Of a stretch of DNA of 50,164 nucleotides, positions 16,666-26,235 are shown one piece after another. Origin of the DNA: Amoebidium appalachense (Eukaryota > Ichthyosporea); NCBI GenBank assembly GCA_963693365.1, contig CAVNZM010000031.1:1-50164 (forward strand), given 5' to 3'. The position numbers and the translations under genes were made by a program. Below the pieces are notes generated by a model. That model saw only the letters and a list, made by a program, of their open reading frames with translations, made no database searches and was not told the DNA's origin. How positions within the stretch are numbered: the stretch's first letter is position 1; each line of letters begins with the position of its first letter.

Positions 16666-17850
16666 GGTGGGACGGAAGCAAGGGTTCTGTGTGGCGACCA
16701 ATCGGAACGCGCGGTTGGGGCGTGGTCGTGGTGACGGGACTGCGGTCAAGGGTAGAAGCATCATCGAAGACCCTGTCGTGTCGGACGCGCAATCTGATTG
16801 GTGGGACGGAAGCAAGGGTTCTGTGTGGCGACCAATCGGAACGCGCGGTTGGGGCGTGGTCGTGGTGACGGGACTGCGGTCAAGGGTAGAAGCATCATCG
16901 AAGACCCTGTCGTGTCGGACGCGCAATCTGATTGGTGGGACGGAAGCAAGGGTTCTGTGTGGCGACCAATCGGAACGCGCGGTTGGGGCGTGGTCGTGGT
17001 GACGGGACTGCGGTCAAGGGTAGAAGCATCATCGAAGACCCTGTCGTGTCGGACGCGCAATCTGATTGGTGGGACGGAAGCAAGGGTTCTGTGTGGCGAC
17101 CAATCGGAACGCGCGGTTGGGGCGTGGTCGTGGTGACGGGACTGCGGTCAAGGGTAGAAGCATCATCGAAGACCCTGTCGTGTCGGACGCGCAATCTGAT
17201 TGGTGGGACGGAAGCAAGGGTTCTGTGTGGCGACCAATCGGAACGCGCGGTTGGGGCGTGGTCGTGGTGACGGGACTGCGGTCAAGGGTAGAAGCATCAT
17301 CGAAGACCCTGTCGTGTCGGACGCGCAATCTGATTGGTGGGACGGAAGCAAGGGTTCTGTGTGGCGACCAATCGGAACGCGCGGTTGGGGCGTGGTCGTG
17401 GTGACGGGACTGCGGTCAAGGGTAGAAGCATCATCGAAGACCCTGTCGTGTCGGACGCGCAATCTGATTGGTGGGACGGAAGCAAGGGTTCTGTGTGGCG
17501 ACCAATCGGAACGCGCGGTTGGGGCGTGGTCGTGGTGACGGGACTGCGGTCAAGGGTAGAAGCATCATCGAAGACCCTGTCGTGTCGGACGCGCAATCTG
17601 ATTGGTGGGACGGAAGCAAGGGTTCTGTGTGGCGACCAATCGGAACGCGCGGTTGGGGCATGGTCGTGGTGACGGGACTGCGGTCAAGGGTAGAAGCATC
17701 ATCGAAGACCCTGTCGTGTCGGACGCGCAATCTGATTGGTGGGACGGAAGCAAGGGTTCTGTGTGGCGACCAATCGGAACGCGCGGTTGGGGCGTGGTCG
17801 TGTGGTCAAGAGTTCGAAGACCCTATCGTGTCGAACGCGCAATCTGATGT
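16666..17850 (+). repeat. 134-bp tandem array, about 8.8 copies
   Basis: The unit starts GGTGGGACGGAAGCAAGG. The period is exactly 134 bases (for example 16798, 16932, 17066, 17200, 17334, 17468, 17602). Copies are almost identical; one visible change is G to A near 17660, and the last copy is shortened. Each unit has a CCAAT box in both orientations (GACCAATCGG and CTGATTGG). Open frames of 99 and 112 codons recur in every unit on both strands but are products of the repeat. The array lies between divergent genes, as enhancer/origin repeats (baculovirus hr type) do. Confidence 0.95.
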
Positions 17851-17989
17851 GTGATATTTCTGTTGTTTTTTTTTTTTGTTATTTTATTCTCCTTCTGTGA
17901 TTTGTTTACAACAATCTTAAACCGGGCGGTCCAATTGATGGATGTCTCTTGATACTTTGTTTTTGTCGCTACGTTGTGTGTCTCCTGGC

Positions 17990-18028
17990 TATAAGAAGTG
18001 TTGTGTGTGTGTCAAGTATGCTCATTCT
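17990..18028 (+). promoter_or_regulatory. TATA box and TCATT initiator of the acidic-protein gene
   Basis: TATAAG at 17990-17995 and TCATT at 18022-18026, about 34 bases apart; the ATG follows at 18085. Confidence 0.55.
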
Positions 18029-18084
18029 ACAGTCGCAGCTTTCTCTTCACATCTACTCTAGCTCTCAACGAGGCTGTTTTCAAC

Positions 18085-19251
18085 ATGTCTAACCTTAGCT
18101 CTCGAGACTACGACTTGGGGGTTGATGGTGCTGCAATCGAGGCGGCCCTTGCCATTCCTAGGAATGTCAAAAACCTCGTGCGCGTTGCTGGGTTCGGATG
18201 TGTTGTCCGTGATCTGATGACTACTTTTGCCGACTATACCCACGACGAGAGGCTCAAGGAAATCCTTTCTGCTATCAAGTGTATGTTACCTGAAGGGATA
18301 CCACAATACCCGAGGGGTTTCACTTCAGAAGACGAAGAGAGTCTGAGGACCGCCATCGTTTCTTACTGCAAGAGTAGCAACCGCAACGCCACGATTGCTC
18401 GGAATGTCGAGTCGTGTGCACGTGCCGGTGATCTCGCCCAGTCTATGGGTGCCGCCCCCATCGCCCCGCCTCAAGATGTCGCCCCCATCGCCCCGCCTCA
18501 AGATGTCGACATCGAGATGGCTGAGCAAGACCCAGATGATACTAAGATGGGTGATCACAATTCGGAAAGGAGCTCCAGTAGTAGGTCTGATACCGAATCG
18601 TCGTCGTCTTCGTCTTCATCTGATGACGATGACAACGATGACAACGATGACAACGATGACAACAAGGGGGCTATCTGTCTCAGTGAGTTCTACAGTCTTA
18701 TGCAGAAGAATCGTGAGAGCCAGGACAATGTGGTTATCGATGTGCCAGCCTCGCGGTTTGCTATGTTCGATAAACTGGGCAATCCGATCTTTGTCGAGTC
18801 ACGCCATCGAATCGCCGAACCCCAAACCGCTCCGATCGAGGTTTCCTCTGACGATGACACCAATCAAGATCGTCCGCCTGTCGCTCAGCCCGTCGTCTCT
18901 AATGGGATCAGTAAGACCATTGGCCGCAAGTTGGCGATTCCATCGGTGGGCAAGACCCTCCCCGGGACTGCCGAGGCACTTCGGAAGATCGCGAATGCCG
19001 GTGTTCAAAAGCACTCCAAGCCCAAGAAGTCTAAGCCCAAGAAGTCTAAGTCGGAATCGCCCGTACCCAACAACATTGCCGACTGTAATAACCCAGAGAG
19101 TAGAAAACGTGCATTTTCTGAATATATGGATACTTGCAAGAATATTTGTAAACTGGTAAAGAAGAATATATTGACAGAGGAGCAGGCTAAACAGGCTAAA
19201 CTTGCGGCCTGGCAGAAGAGAATCGAAGACGAGTCAAAGCCTGATGAATAG
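18085..19251 (+). CDS. Acidic, low-complexity nuclear-type protein
   Basis: 388 residues; the ATG at 18085 is chosen because the TATA/initiator lies at 17990-18026. Residues about 1-110 look globular and helical. Then come a perfect nine-residue tandem repeat (APIAPPQDV twice), a Ser tract and an Asp/Asn tract (DDDDNDDNDDNDDN), a middle region and a basic tract with a duplicated KPKKS motif, a likely nuclear localisation signal. Two short hydrophobic strings flanked by acid (VVIDV and PIEVSSDDD) resemble SUMO-interaction motifs. The mix of acidic activator-like tract, basic signal and strong host-type promoter would fit an early transcription regulator; this is inference. A poly(A) signal follows at 19370. 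No family is recognised. Confidence 0.75.
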   Translation: MSNLSSRDYDLGVDGAAIEAALAIPRNVKNLVRVAGFGCVVRDLMTTFADYTHDERLKEILSAIKCMLPEGIPQYPRGFTSEDEESLRTAIVSYCKSSNRNATIARNVESCARAGDLAQSMGAAPIAPPQDVAPIAPPQDVDIEMAEQDPDDTKMGDHNSERSSSSRSDTESSSSSSSSDDDDNDDNDDNDDNKGAICLSEFYSLMQKNRESQDNVVIDVPASRFAMFDKLGNPIFVESRHRIAEPQTAPIEVSSDDDTNQDRPPVAQPVVSNGISKTIGRKLAIPSVGKTLPGTAEALRKIANAGVQKHSKPKKSKPKKSKSESPVPNNIADCNNPESRKRAFSEYMDTCKNICKLVKKNILTEEQAKQAKLAAWQKRIEDESKPDE

Positions 19252-19369
19252 GTTTAAATCATGTCATTAGTGTCGATGTATGCGTGTTCTTAGTCTTAAC
19301 AGTAGATTCGGCTTCTATTAGTATGCATATGTGTTTCTGTGCTTGTTTCTTATATCGACTTGGCTTGTC

Positions 19370-19375
19370 AATAAA
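19370..19375 (+). terminator. AATAAA poly(A) signal of the acidic-protein gene
   Basis: AATAAA 119 bases after the stop codon, followed by GT-rich sequence. Confidence 0.55.
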
Positions 19376-19419
19376 AGTTTCATTGTGTTGTTACTCGATA
19401 TGTTTGGTGAATATTATAC

Positions 19420-19640
19420 CCCCCCCCCCCCCCCCCCCCTGCCGCGCGTGCCTCGCGTGCCCCACGTGCCCCACGTGCCTCGCGTGCCCCACGTGCCTCG
19501 CGTGCCTCACCTGCCTCACCTGCCTCACGTGCCCCCCCCCCCCCTGTCCCCCTGCCTCACCTGCCTCACGTGCCTGCCTCACCTTCCCCCCCCTGCCCCC
19601 CTGCCTCACCTGCCTCACGTGCCTCACCTGCCCGGGTCAA
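19420..19640. repeat. C-rich GCCTCGCGTGCC/CACGTGCC block
   Basis: A run of about 20 C is followed by tandem CGCGTGCCTCGCGTGCC-type words and CACGTG E-box-like sites. Same family as the other GC-rich blocks. Confidence 0.6.
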
Positions 19641-19645
19641 GACTC

Positions 19646-20062
19646 AAGACTTAGACTTTTTGCTCTCTGTCTCGCGTGTAGACTTAGACTTTTTGCTCTC
19701 TCTCTCTCTGTGCTTCGCGTGTAGACTTAGACGTTTTGCTCTCTCTCTCTCTGTGCTTCGCGTGTAGACTTAGACGTTTTGCTCTCTCTCTCTCTGTGCT
19801 TCGCGTGTAGACTTAGACGTTTTGCTCTCTCTCTCTCTGTGCTTCGCGTGTAGACTTAGACGTTTTGCTCTCTCTCTCTCTGTGCTTCGCGTGTAGACTT
19901 AGACGTTTTGCTCTCTCTCTCTCTCTGTGCCAGTGTCCATACTTAGACTTTTTGCTCTCTGTCTCGCGTGTAGACTTAGACTTTTTGCTCTCTGTCTCGC
20001 GTGTAGACTTAGACTTTTTGCTCTCTGTCTCTCTGTGCCAGTGTCCATACTTAGACGTTTTG
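19646..20062 (+). repeat. Tandem array with GTAGACTTAGACGTTTTGC core
   Basis: About nine units of 30-42 bases, each with TTAGAC(G/T)TTTTGCTCTCT plus a CT tract of variable length. No coding function is seen. Confidence 0.8.
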
Positions 20063-21221
20063 CTTCCCGTCCCCCGTTCCCCGTTCCCCGGCCTGATCCT
20101 TAGTGTGACACTATGTTATCGCGTTTTAGGTTTAAATCGATGTGTTTGTTGTCATTGGCCACTTTCCCACTTAAAAGTGGGTAATGCTGTATCGCTTGTT
20201 TTATCTCTTTTTTTTTTTCTCTTTTTCGATTTTAAGTGGGAAAAGTGGGAAGTGGGAAATAGATCGATCGCGATCGGATCGGAGGGTTTGGTCGGGTGTG
20301 ATCTCAAAGTCACCAGGTCACATGACTAGTCCAACAACAATGAGCGCCATCGTAGTATATGACACCCCTATTACATATTATGGGTAAGTAGAGGCTAGCA
20401 TCGGTAGCTCCGAAAGAAAGTTAAGGCACCGGATCACAATATCATACTGTGCAGCATTAATAAGGTGATCTAGGATAGTCATCTTAAAACGGATATATTG
20501 AGGAAGAGAGGATGTCGACAGAGCCGACCAATCATATTTTGCCAGTTCATATCGGTCCAATCACAAGTTGGCATTGAGTCAAATTGACAGCATTTGGATG
20601 TCGATCGTCAAGCCGGCAAGCACCCTTCGTTGCTTCATTCTGATTGGTTGTCACACCACGGGGTTTCCCGATTGTTCTTCGAATGACATTTGCTATCACT
20701 ATCAGACAGTTCTCCAATATCAGAACAGAAAACGGTCTCTACCCAGATGGCCAGATGGCCAGGTCAAATTCAGTGTGTGAAAAAAGGTGGATAAAACGGG
20801 ATAAAACGGTGAGCAAAATGATGTGGCCATCTGGCCATGTGGCCATGGAATCTCTATATCTAAAAATAGCTGCCACTGCGCCGGGGCGTGGTTCCGGGAG
20901 GCAGGGGAGCAGGGGAGCACTCACTGGCCCTGCGCCGGGGCCTGGTTCCGGGAGGCAGGGGAGCAGGGGAGGCAGGGGGGGGCACGTGAGCACTCACTGG
21001 GGCCTGGTTCCGGGAGGCAGGGGAGCAGGGGAGCCACTCAGTGTGTGGGTGTGCATATGGCCATGGTCACACTGGGGCCTGGTTCCGGGAGGCAGGGGAG
21101 CAGGGGAGCAGGGGGGCAGGGGGGCAGGGGGGCAGGGGAGCTGGGGGGCAGGGGAGACTGGCATGCCACTCAGCGTGTGGATAGTGTATGTTGGCACCAT
21201 GCGGCTGTGTGGGTGGTTTTT
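20063..21221. other. Gene-poor stretch with hairpin and G-rich repeats
   Basis: No gene is supported. CCCACTT-AA-AAGTGGG (20166-20181) forms a hairpin, and AAGTGGGAA recurs three times at 20233-20259. Several CCAAT motifs lie at 20528-20645. From about 20882 to 21160 a unit beginning GGCCTGGTTCCGGGAGGCAG is repeated about four times, with GGGGAGCA expansions. Confidence 0.5.
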
Positions 21222-21226
21222 TTATT
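21221..21226 (-). terminator. AATAAA overlapping the stop of the small Cys/His gene
   Basis: Minus-strand AATAAA contains the TAA at 21222-21224. Confidence 0.55.
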
Positions 21227-21470
21227 TGGGCTTGTGCTTATGGCAATGGGTCGTAGATTTCACCCTGTTTTTGCAGGGATTGCCAGCCTTGGTTTTGCCC
21301 TGGCAGTACCCATTTTCCCTGCCCACACCCACCGCTGCAGCTTCAACCGGTGGCTGTGGTGCACCCATGGGTGGATCCGGAGTGGACACAGTCAGCGCGG
21401 GTACCCCGGTGCGCTCGGTGCGAGGGCGCTGCATTTCTGCGACTGTAAAGGCGGCCACGAGGTCGTCCAA
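21222..21470 (-). CDS. Small Cys/His motif protein
   Basis: 82 residues, start ATG 21470. The first 50 residues are low-complexity and Pro/Ala-rich. The last 27 carry C-x9-C-x9-C-x2-H (YCQGKTKAGNPCKN, HCHKHK) in a lysine-rich setting, the pattern of very small zinc-binding modules common in large DNA viruses and phages. Its TAA stop lies inside an AATAAA signal (21221-21226), supporting a real transcript end. A second protein with a related motif is at 23396-23656. The function is unknown; nucleic-acid binding is possible from the charge. Confidence 0.6.
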   Translation of the reverse strand: MDDLVAAFTVAEMQRPRTERTGVPALTVSTPDPPMGAPQPPVEAAAVGVGRENGYCQGKTKAGNPCKNRVKSTTHCHKHKPK

Positions 21471-21573
21471 CAGGAGGTTTGCATGACCATAGTCCCCGGC
21501 CTTGTGGGTGTGGAGGATGTTGATGGTGTTGTCGCTGTAGAGGAGGACACCGGTGGCAGGGGCAAAGCATACC

Positions 21574-21632
21574 TGTCATGTGCTGAGCTGATTCGTATTA
21601 GTTTACTTCTATATTTTGTGTTTTGGTGAGTT
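21574..21632 (+). repeat. 59-bp perfect direct repeat, left copy
   Basis: Begins TGTCATGTGCTGAGCTGATT and is identical to 22820-22878. The copies are 1246 bases apart, and flanking bases diverge at once on both sides. Confidence 0.9.
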
Positions 21633-22819
21633 GCCCAGCAGAGGCCTCAGAGGGGACCGGCGGCAGTCACCCTCCCCACGGCGCTACCAGCCCTACCAGC
21701 CACGGCCACAACGGGATAACAGATGGGCCAGGCTGGCGTCTTTGGGGCGGGACAGCAAGAGCCGGCGCCAGGCTCTTTCCCAGGCACCTGTGACAACTGC
21801 AAGGAGCGGGGGCAACGCGTGGTGTAAACAGCCCCGTCGTGGGGGGCAGGGACGTCGGTGACCGTGTTGCTGGTATGAAGGTTTTATTAGGGGGTAGGCC
21901 ATCTCTTGGGTTGTTGTTGTTGTAATACTATGGGAGTAACTGTTGTGTGGTGTTATTTTTCGGCGAGTTTTCTACTGGTGCCTGGCGTTTTCGACGTGTG
22001 TATGAGTCCTGTGTTGGCGACGTGTGTGGTTAGGGTCAGTGGAATAGAAAGTCCTGCTGCTGTCTGGGAGCTCGGCCCTCTGACGAGGGGGCTGGGGGGG
22101 GGTCGAAGTGTAGTCATGGCAGTGGCAGGCCCCCACTGTTGTGAACCCCCGTCGTCAAAGGGCCTGGTGCTGAGGCCCCTTGGAGTGGCTGCCCTGGGGC
22201 CTGGTGTTGAGGCCCTTTGGAGTGGCTGCCCGTAGTGTTGTTGAGTAGTGTTGTGGTGCCCAGTGCAGCAGTAGGCCTTAGACACACCGCTGGGTAGGGC
22301 ACGGTTGGGGCGGAGGCATTCCCAAACCACCGGGACCTACGTAGTAGGAGTCTTTGTCGGGTAGAGGAATGGCCAGCAAGAGAGTCTGGAGGTGTACGTC
22401 ACATGAGTCTGGAGGTGTTCGTCACGGCATGTTTGGTTGTGTTAGGAATTCTTTGGGGATGGGGCATGCTGAGTGTGGTTGTATGGATGGTGTCTGTTAT
22501 CATGTCTGTTGCTATGTTCCACTCGATATAACATTGTGCCAGGGGCATGGGGTTTTGGGTGCAGATTGTGGACGGGGGCAGAGGTGCATCTACAGGGCAA
22601 CGTCAGTGGCGGTTCATAATTATCCTTGTTTTGGGGTTGGGTTGGGTATTAACCATGGTGGGGTGGTGTGTGGATGTATGTATATGTTTTATGTTATATG
22701 TTAAATGTTGCTTCCTGCATGGGTAGCGGTAGTTGTAGTCGCTCAGCACATAACTTTATTTTGTTTTTAGGTAGTTTTTACTGAGGTGGAACTCAGTTAT
22801 TTTCTGTGCGAGGGGGAGT
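21633..22819. other. Segment between the 59-bp repeats, no gene recognised
   Basis: Open frames here lack motifs and credible starts. Small tandem duplications are present, for example GGAGTGGCTGCCC units at 22140-22230 and GTCTGGAGGTGT units near 22388-22425. Confidence 0.4.
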
Positions 22820-22878
22820 TGTCATGTGCTGAGCTGATTCGTATTAGTTTACTTCTATATTTTGTGTTTTGGTGAGTT
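22820..22878 (+). repeat. 59-bp perfect direct repeat, right copy
   Basis: Identical to 21574-21632. The region 22879-23395 after it has no supported gene. Confidence 0.9.
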
Positions 22879-23395
22879 AATTTCGGGGGTTTTCTTGCAT
22901 AGTGATGCCGGGGTCTAAATGGGGTATGAGGAGATTAATCAGTGGTATGGGGAGAATCTGATGCAGCGGCGGCTGATTGTTTGGTGCGCGCGTGCATGCC
23001 CCATGCCTCTGCGTACTCTCCATGTTAAATGTTGTATTGCTTCTTGCTGTGTGCGTGGCGAGACCCATGTTGCCTGCTCGCGTGTGTGTATGCTTATATG
23101 TATTGTGAGTAAACGTGTGTACGTGTTGTAGTGCTGTAGGGGTGTCTGAGGTCGCGGTAGCCAATGGTGTGGAGTGCGTGTAGTCTGTGGGGGAGGGAGT
23201 GTTGTGATTGGCTGAATGTCACTGTGGTATTTGTCTGGCCAGTGGGCCGCGTGTCTGTGAAGTGTCTCGCGGGGTCGCGGGCTTTTGGAAGTTCTTCTCA
23301 GAACACAAAAAACTCGCTTCCCACCCAACTCAAAGAAAAGTTTATACGTATACACGGTTTCGAGCCCCTTTAAGCGTGCAGATAGTTAGAGTAGT

Positions 23396-23656
23396 TCATA
23401 TACACTCTGTTTGTTGCCACGACAATACCCAGGGCTTGAAGCCGTCCTTGTGGTGTGGGCATGTTTTCTTTTTGTTTTTGCACTGGGCTTTTTTTGAGGG
23501 TGCAAATGCAGGGCATCGTTCGGGGTCAACCGAATCGGGGCGCAAAAGTGCGTCTCCCATTTCTAGTGTTTTGTTTTGGTGTGCACTGTTCTTGGATTGG
23601 GGTGAAGTGAGACAAAAAGTAAAAGCGAGTACTTTTTGTTGACTGGTTGATGGCAT
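23396..23656 (-). CDS. Small Cys/His motif protein 2
   Basis: 86 residues if the ATG at 23656 is used, 54 from the ATG at 23560; the choice is uncertain. The C-terminal part has C-x10-C-x6-C-x-H-H (ERCPAFAPSKKAQCKN, TCPHHK) with many lysines, close in style to the 21222-21470 protein. A CCAAT box (GACCAATCAC) lies at about 23687, where a promoter would be expected. It is probably a small zinc-binding protein of unknown role. No AATAAA is seen just downstream. Confidence 0.5.
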   Translation of the reverse strand: MPSTSQQKVLAFTFCLTSPQSKNSAHQNKTLEMGDALLRPDSVDPERCPAFAPSKKAQCKNKKKTCPHHKDGFKPWVLSWQQTECI

Positions 23657-23864
23657 ATCAATCAATCTCTTGGTGCCAAACCACTGACCAATCACATGGG
23701 TGTATTCACGAATTCCAATCTAAATTCGGCATCTGGAGAGAGGGGTACTGGTAAAACACAAGAGCAACACGGCATCAAGAGTTTGTACCACAGGCAAGAT
23801 CTCAGAGAGGTCACTTTTGGGGTGTAACACGTCGGATACTGAAAGTTTTGTGAGGTACACGTAC

Positions 23865-24137
23865 ATGTTCGACAGCACGGTCACCACAGGCATTCTTTAT
23901 GTGATATCTATATGCAGTGTCGTTGCAAATATACACTGGTACAATTTAATGAAGTCCGAACCGAATGCTAGAGAGAAAGTGAACAAAATGTATCTGGTGT
24001 ACATCAGCGCTGCTATTGTCCTCACATGTTTATTGGTTACACCATTGATGTATGCAGTCATATACTATTTCAATAAGAAGACGGGTGCTGCGGAGTACGA
24101 CACCACTCTGAGACAAACAAGTCACTCGGACTTTTAA
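23865..24137 (+). CDS. Small two-helix membrane protein
   Basis: The frame opens at 23817 without an ATG; the first ATG, at 23865, gives 90 residues. Two hydrophobic helices are clear: TTGILYVISICSVVANI near residues 7-24 and a longer one, VYISAAIVLTCLLVTPLMYA, near 43-64. They are separated by a charged loop (KSEPNAREKVNK). The tail is polar. Such proteins often sit in viral envelopes or host endomembranes, but no family is recognised. The gene is followed at once by three 131-bp repeats, each with an AATAAA. Confidence 0.6.
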   Translation: MFDSTVTTGILYVISICSVVANIHWYNLMKSEPNAREKVNKMYLVYISAAIVLTCLLVTPLMYAVIYYFNKKTGAAEYDTTLRQTSHSDF

Positions 24138-24161
24138 TCCGATTGACGTGTCACCGCGCCA

Positions 24162-24556
24162 GCGCTGCATACAAAAAGACCCGAAGTGGAGTATACGACA
24201 AACCCAGCGCCAGCGCTTCATACCCAAAGTGGACACAATAAAAAGACAGTTGCTGTGAGTGCAAAGCTGTGTGTGCAAAAAGAGGGGAAATAAGCGCTGC
24301 ATACAAAAGCCCCGAAGTGGAGTATACGACAAACCCAGCGCCAGCGCTTCATACCCAAAGTGGATACAATAAAAAGACAGTTGCTGTGTGTGCAAAGCTG
24401 TGTGTGCAAAAAGAGGGGAAATAAGCGCTGCATACAAAAGCCCCGAAGTGGAGTATACGACAAACCCAGCGCCAGCGCTTCATACCCAAAGTGGATACAA
24501 TAAAAAGACAGTTGCTGTGTGTGCAAAGCTGTGTGTGCAAAAAGAGGGGAAATAAA
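24162..24556 (+). repeat. 131-bp tandem repeat, three copies with AATAAA
   Basis: Starts GCGCTGCATACAAAA at about 24162, 24294 and 24425. Each copy contains ACAATAAAAAGACAG, so the membrane-protein gene is followed by three successive poly(A) signals. Confidence 0.85.
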
Positions 24557-24577
24557 TACTTTAAACGTGCATGCAAT

Positions 24578-24653
24578 ATACATCGATAGACTTATGAAAG
24601 CACACAAACTGTGTGCCACACGGGCATGCATGCATGGGGAGGGAGTGTGGGGT

Positions 24654-24690
<37 letters not shown>

Positions 24691-24777
24691 GACTTTGAAC
24701 GTGCATGCAATAGACTTATGAAAGCACACAAACTGTGTGCCACACGGGCATGCATGCATGGGGAGGGAGTGTGGGGT

Positions 24778-24820
<43 letters not shown>

Positions 24821-24891
24821 GACTTTGAACGTGCATAGACTGTGTGCCACACGGGCATGCATGCATGGGGAGGGAGTGGGTGGGGGGGGGT

Positions 24892-24933
<42 letters not shown>

Positions 24934-24986
24934 GACTTTGAACGTGCATAGACTATGTGCCACACGGGCATGCATGCATGGGGAGG

Positions 24987-25038
<52 letters not shown>

Positions 25039-25125
25039 GACTTTGAACGTGCATGCAATAGACTTATGAAAGCACACAAACTGTGTGCCACACGGGCATG
25101 CATGCATGGGGAGGGAGTGTGGGGT

Positions 25126-25163
<38 letters not shown>

Positions 25164-25250
25164 GACTTTGAACGTGCATGCAATAGACTTATGAAAGCAC
25201 ACAAACTGTGTGCCACACGGGCATGCATGCATGGGGAGGGAGTGTGGGGT

Positions 25251-25286
<36 letters not shown>

Positions 25287-25350
25287 GACTTTGAACGTGC
25301 ATAGACTGTGTGCCACACGGGCATGCATGCATGGGGAGGGAGTGTGGGGT

Positions 25351-25384
<34 letters not shown>

Positions 25385-25437
25385 GACTTTGAACGTGCAT
25401 AGACTATGTGCCACACGGGCATGCATGCATGGGGAGG

Positions 25438-25491
<54 letters not shown>

Positions 25492-25707
25492 GACTTTGAA
25501 CGTGCATGCAATAGACTTATGAAAGCACACAAACTGTGTGCCACACGGGCATGCATGCATGGGGAGGGAGTGTGGGGTGGGGGGGGGGGGGGGGGGGGGG
25601 GGGGAGACTTTGAACGTGCATGCAATAGACTTATGAAAGCACACAAACTGTGTGCCACACGGGCATGCATGCATGGGGAGGGAGTGTGTGTGTGGGGGGG
25701 GTGGGGT

Positions 25708-25752
<45 letters not shown>

Positions 25753-25880
25753 GACTTTGAACGTGCATGCAATAGACTTATGAAAGCACACAAACTGTGT
25801 GCCACACGGGCATGCATGCATGGGGAGGGAGTGTGTGTGTGTGTGTGTGGGGGGGGGGGGGGGGAGACTTTGCATGCATG
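24578..25880 (+). repeat. Poly-G minisatellite array, about 12 units
   Basis: Units of about 100-120 bases: GACTTTGAACGTGCAT, optional AATAGACTTATGAAAGC, TGTGTGCCACACGGGC, GCATGCATGG, then 15-50 consecutive G. Unit length varies mainly by G-tract length. Gly- or Pro-rich frames across it are artefacts. The tracts should form G-quadruplexes. Confidence 0.95.
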
Positions 25881-25954
25881 CAAGTGTGTACCAAAAGGGA
25901 CCTGGACTTCTTTGTATACAATCGATATTTAATCGGTTGAAAACAGCAAAACAA

Positions 25955-26042
25955 GACTTGTACATATATAATAACCACAAGATACTAAACCATCCAGAAG
26001 ACTTGTACATATATAATAACCACAAGATACTAAACCATCCAG
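25955..26042 (+). repeat. 45-bp direct repeat, two copies
   Basis: GACTTGTACATATATAATAA and the following bases are repeated at 25955 and 26000. The spacer to 26235 holds no gene. Confidence 0.85.
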
Positions 26043-26235
26043 ATTCTGAACCAGAAAAAAAAAAAGATGCCTACATGCTATGATCCATAAGATGCTCGTT
26101 AACATAAATACAGAAACCGTAAGGTGCTACCAGTATCAACAGTCATATATTAAAATACATCAGCCAGCCCCTGTGGCCATACCCAGCCCCTGACACATAC
26201 AACAAAATCAAAACACACCCCTCACCACTCCCAAC

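Noticed and set aside
16567-17854. Repeated open frames of 99 and 112 codons on both strands
   Set aside because: They recur with the 134-bp period because the unit lacks stops in some frames. No independent start, promoter or composition supports coding.
20644-21629. Plus-strand frames of 268-280 codons
   Set aside because: They cross GGGAGGCAGGGGAGCA repeats and carry no motif. The minus-strand Cys/His gene with its AATAAA is the better supported call in the overlapping part.
21574-22878. LTR retrotransposon
   Set aside because: The repeats are only 59 bp and no gag, protease, reverse transcriptase or integrase frame lies between them.
24162-24556. CRISPR-like array
   Set aside because: The repeats are contiguous 131-bp units without unique spacers; none of the other arrays has the repeat-spacer pattern, and no cas-like gene is present.
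24216-25983. Long Gly- or Pro-rich open frames in the poly-G array
   Set aside because: Homopolymer G reads as Gly or Pro in every frame. The frames depend only on tract length.
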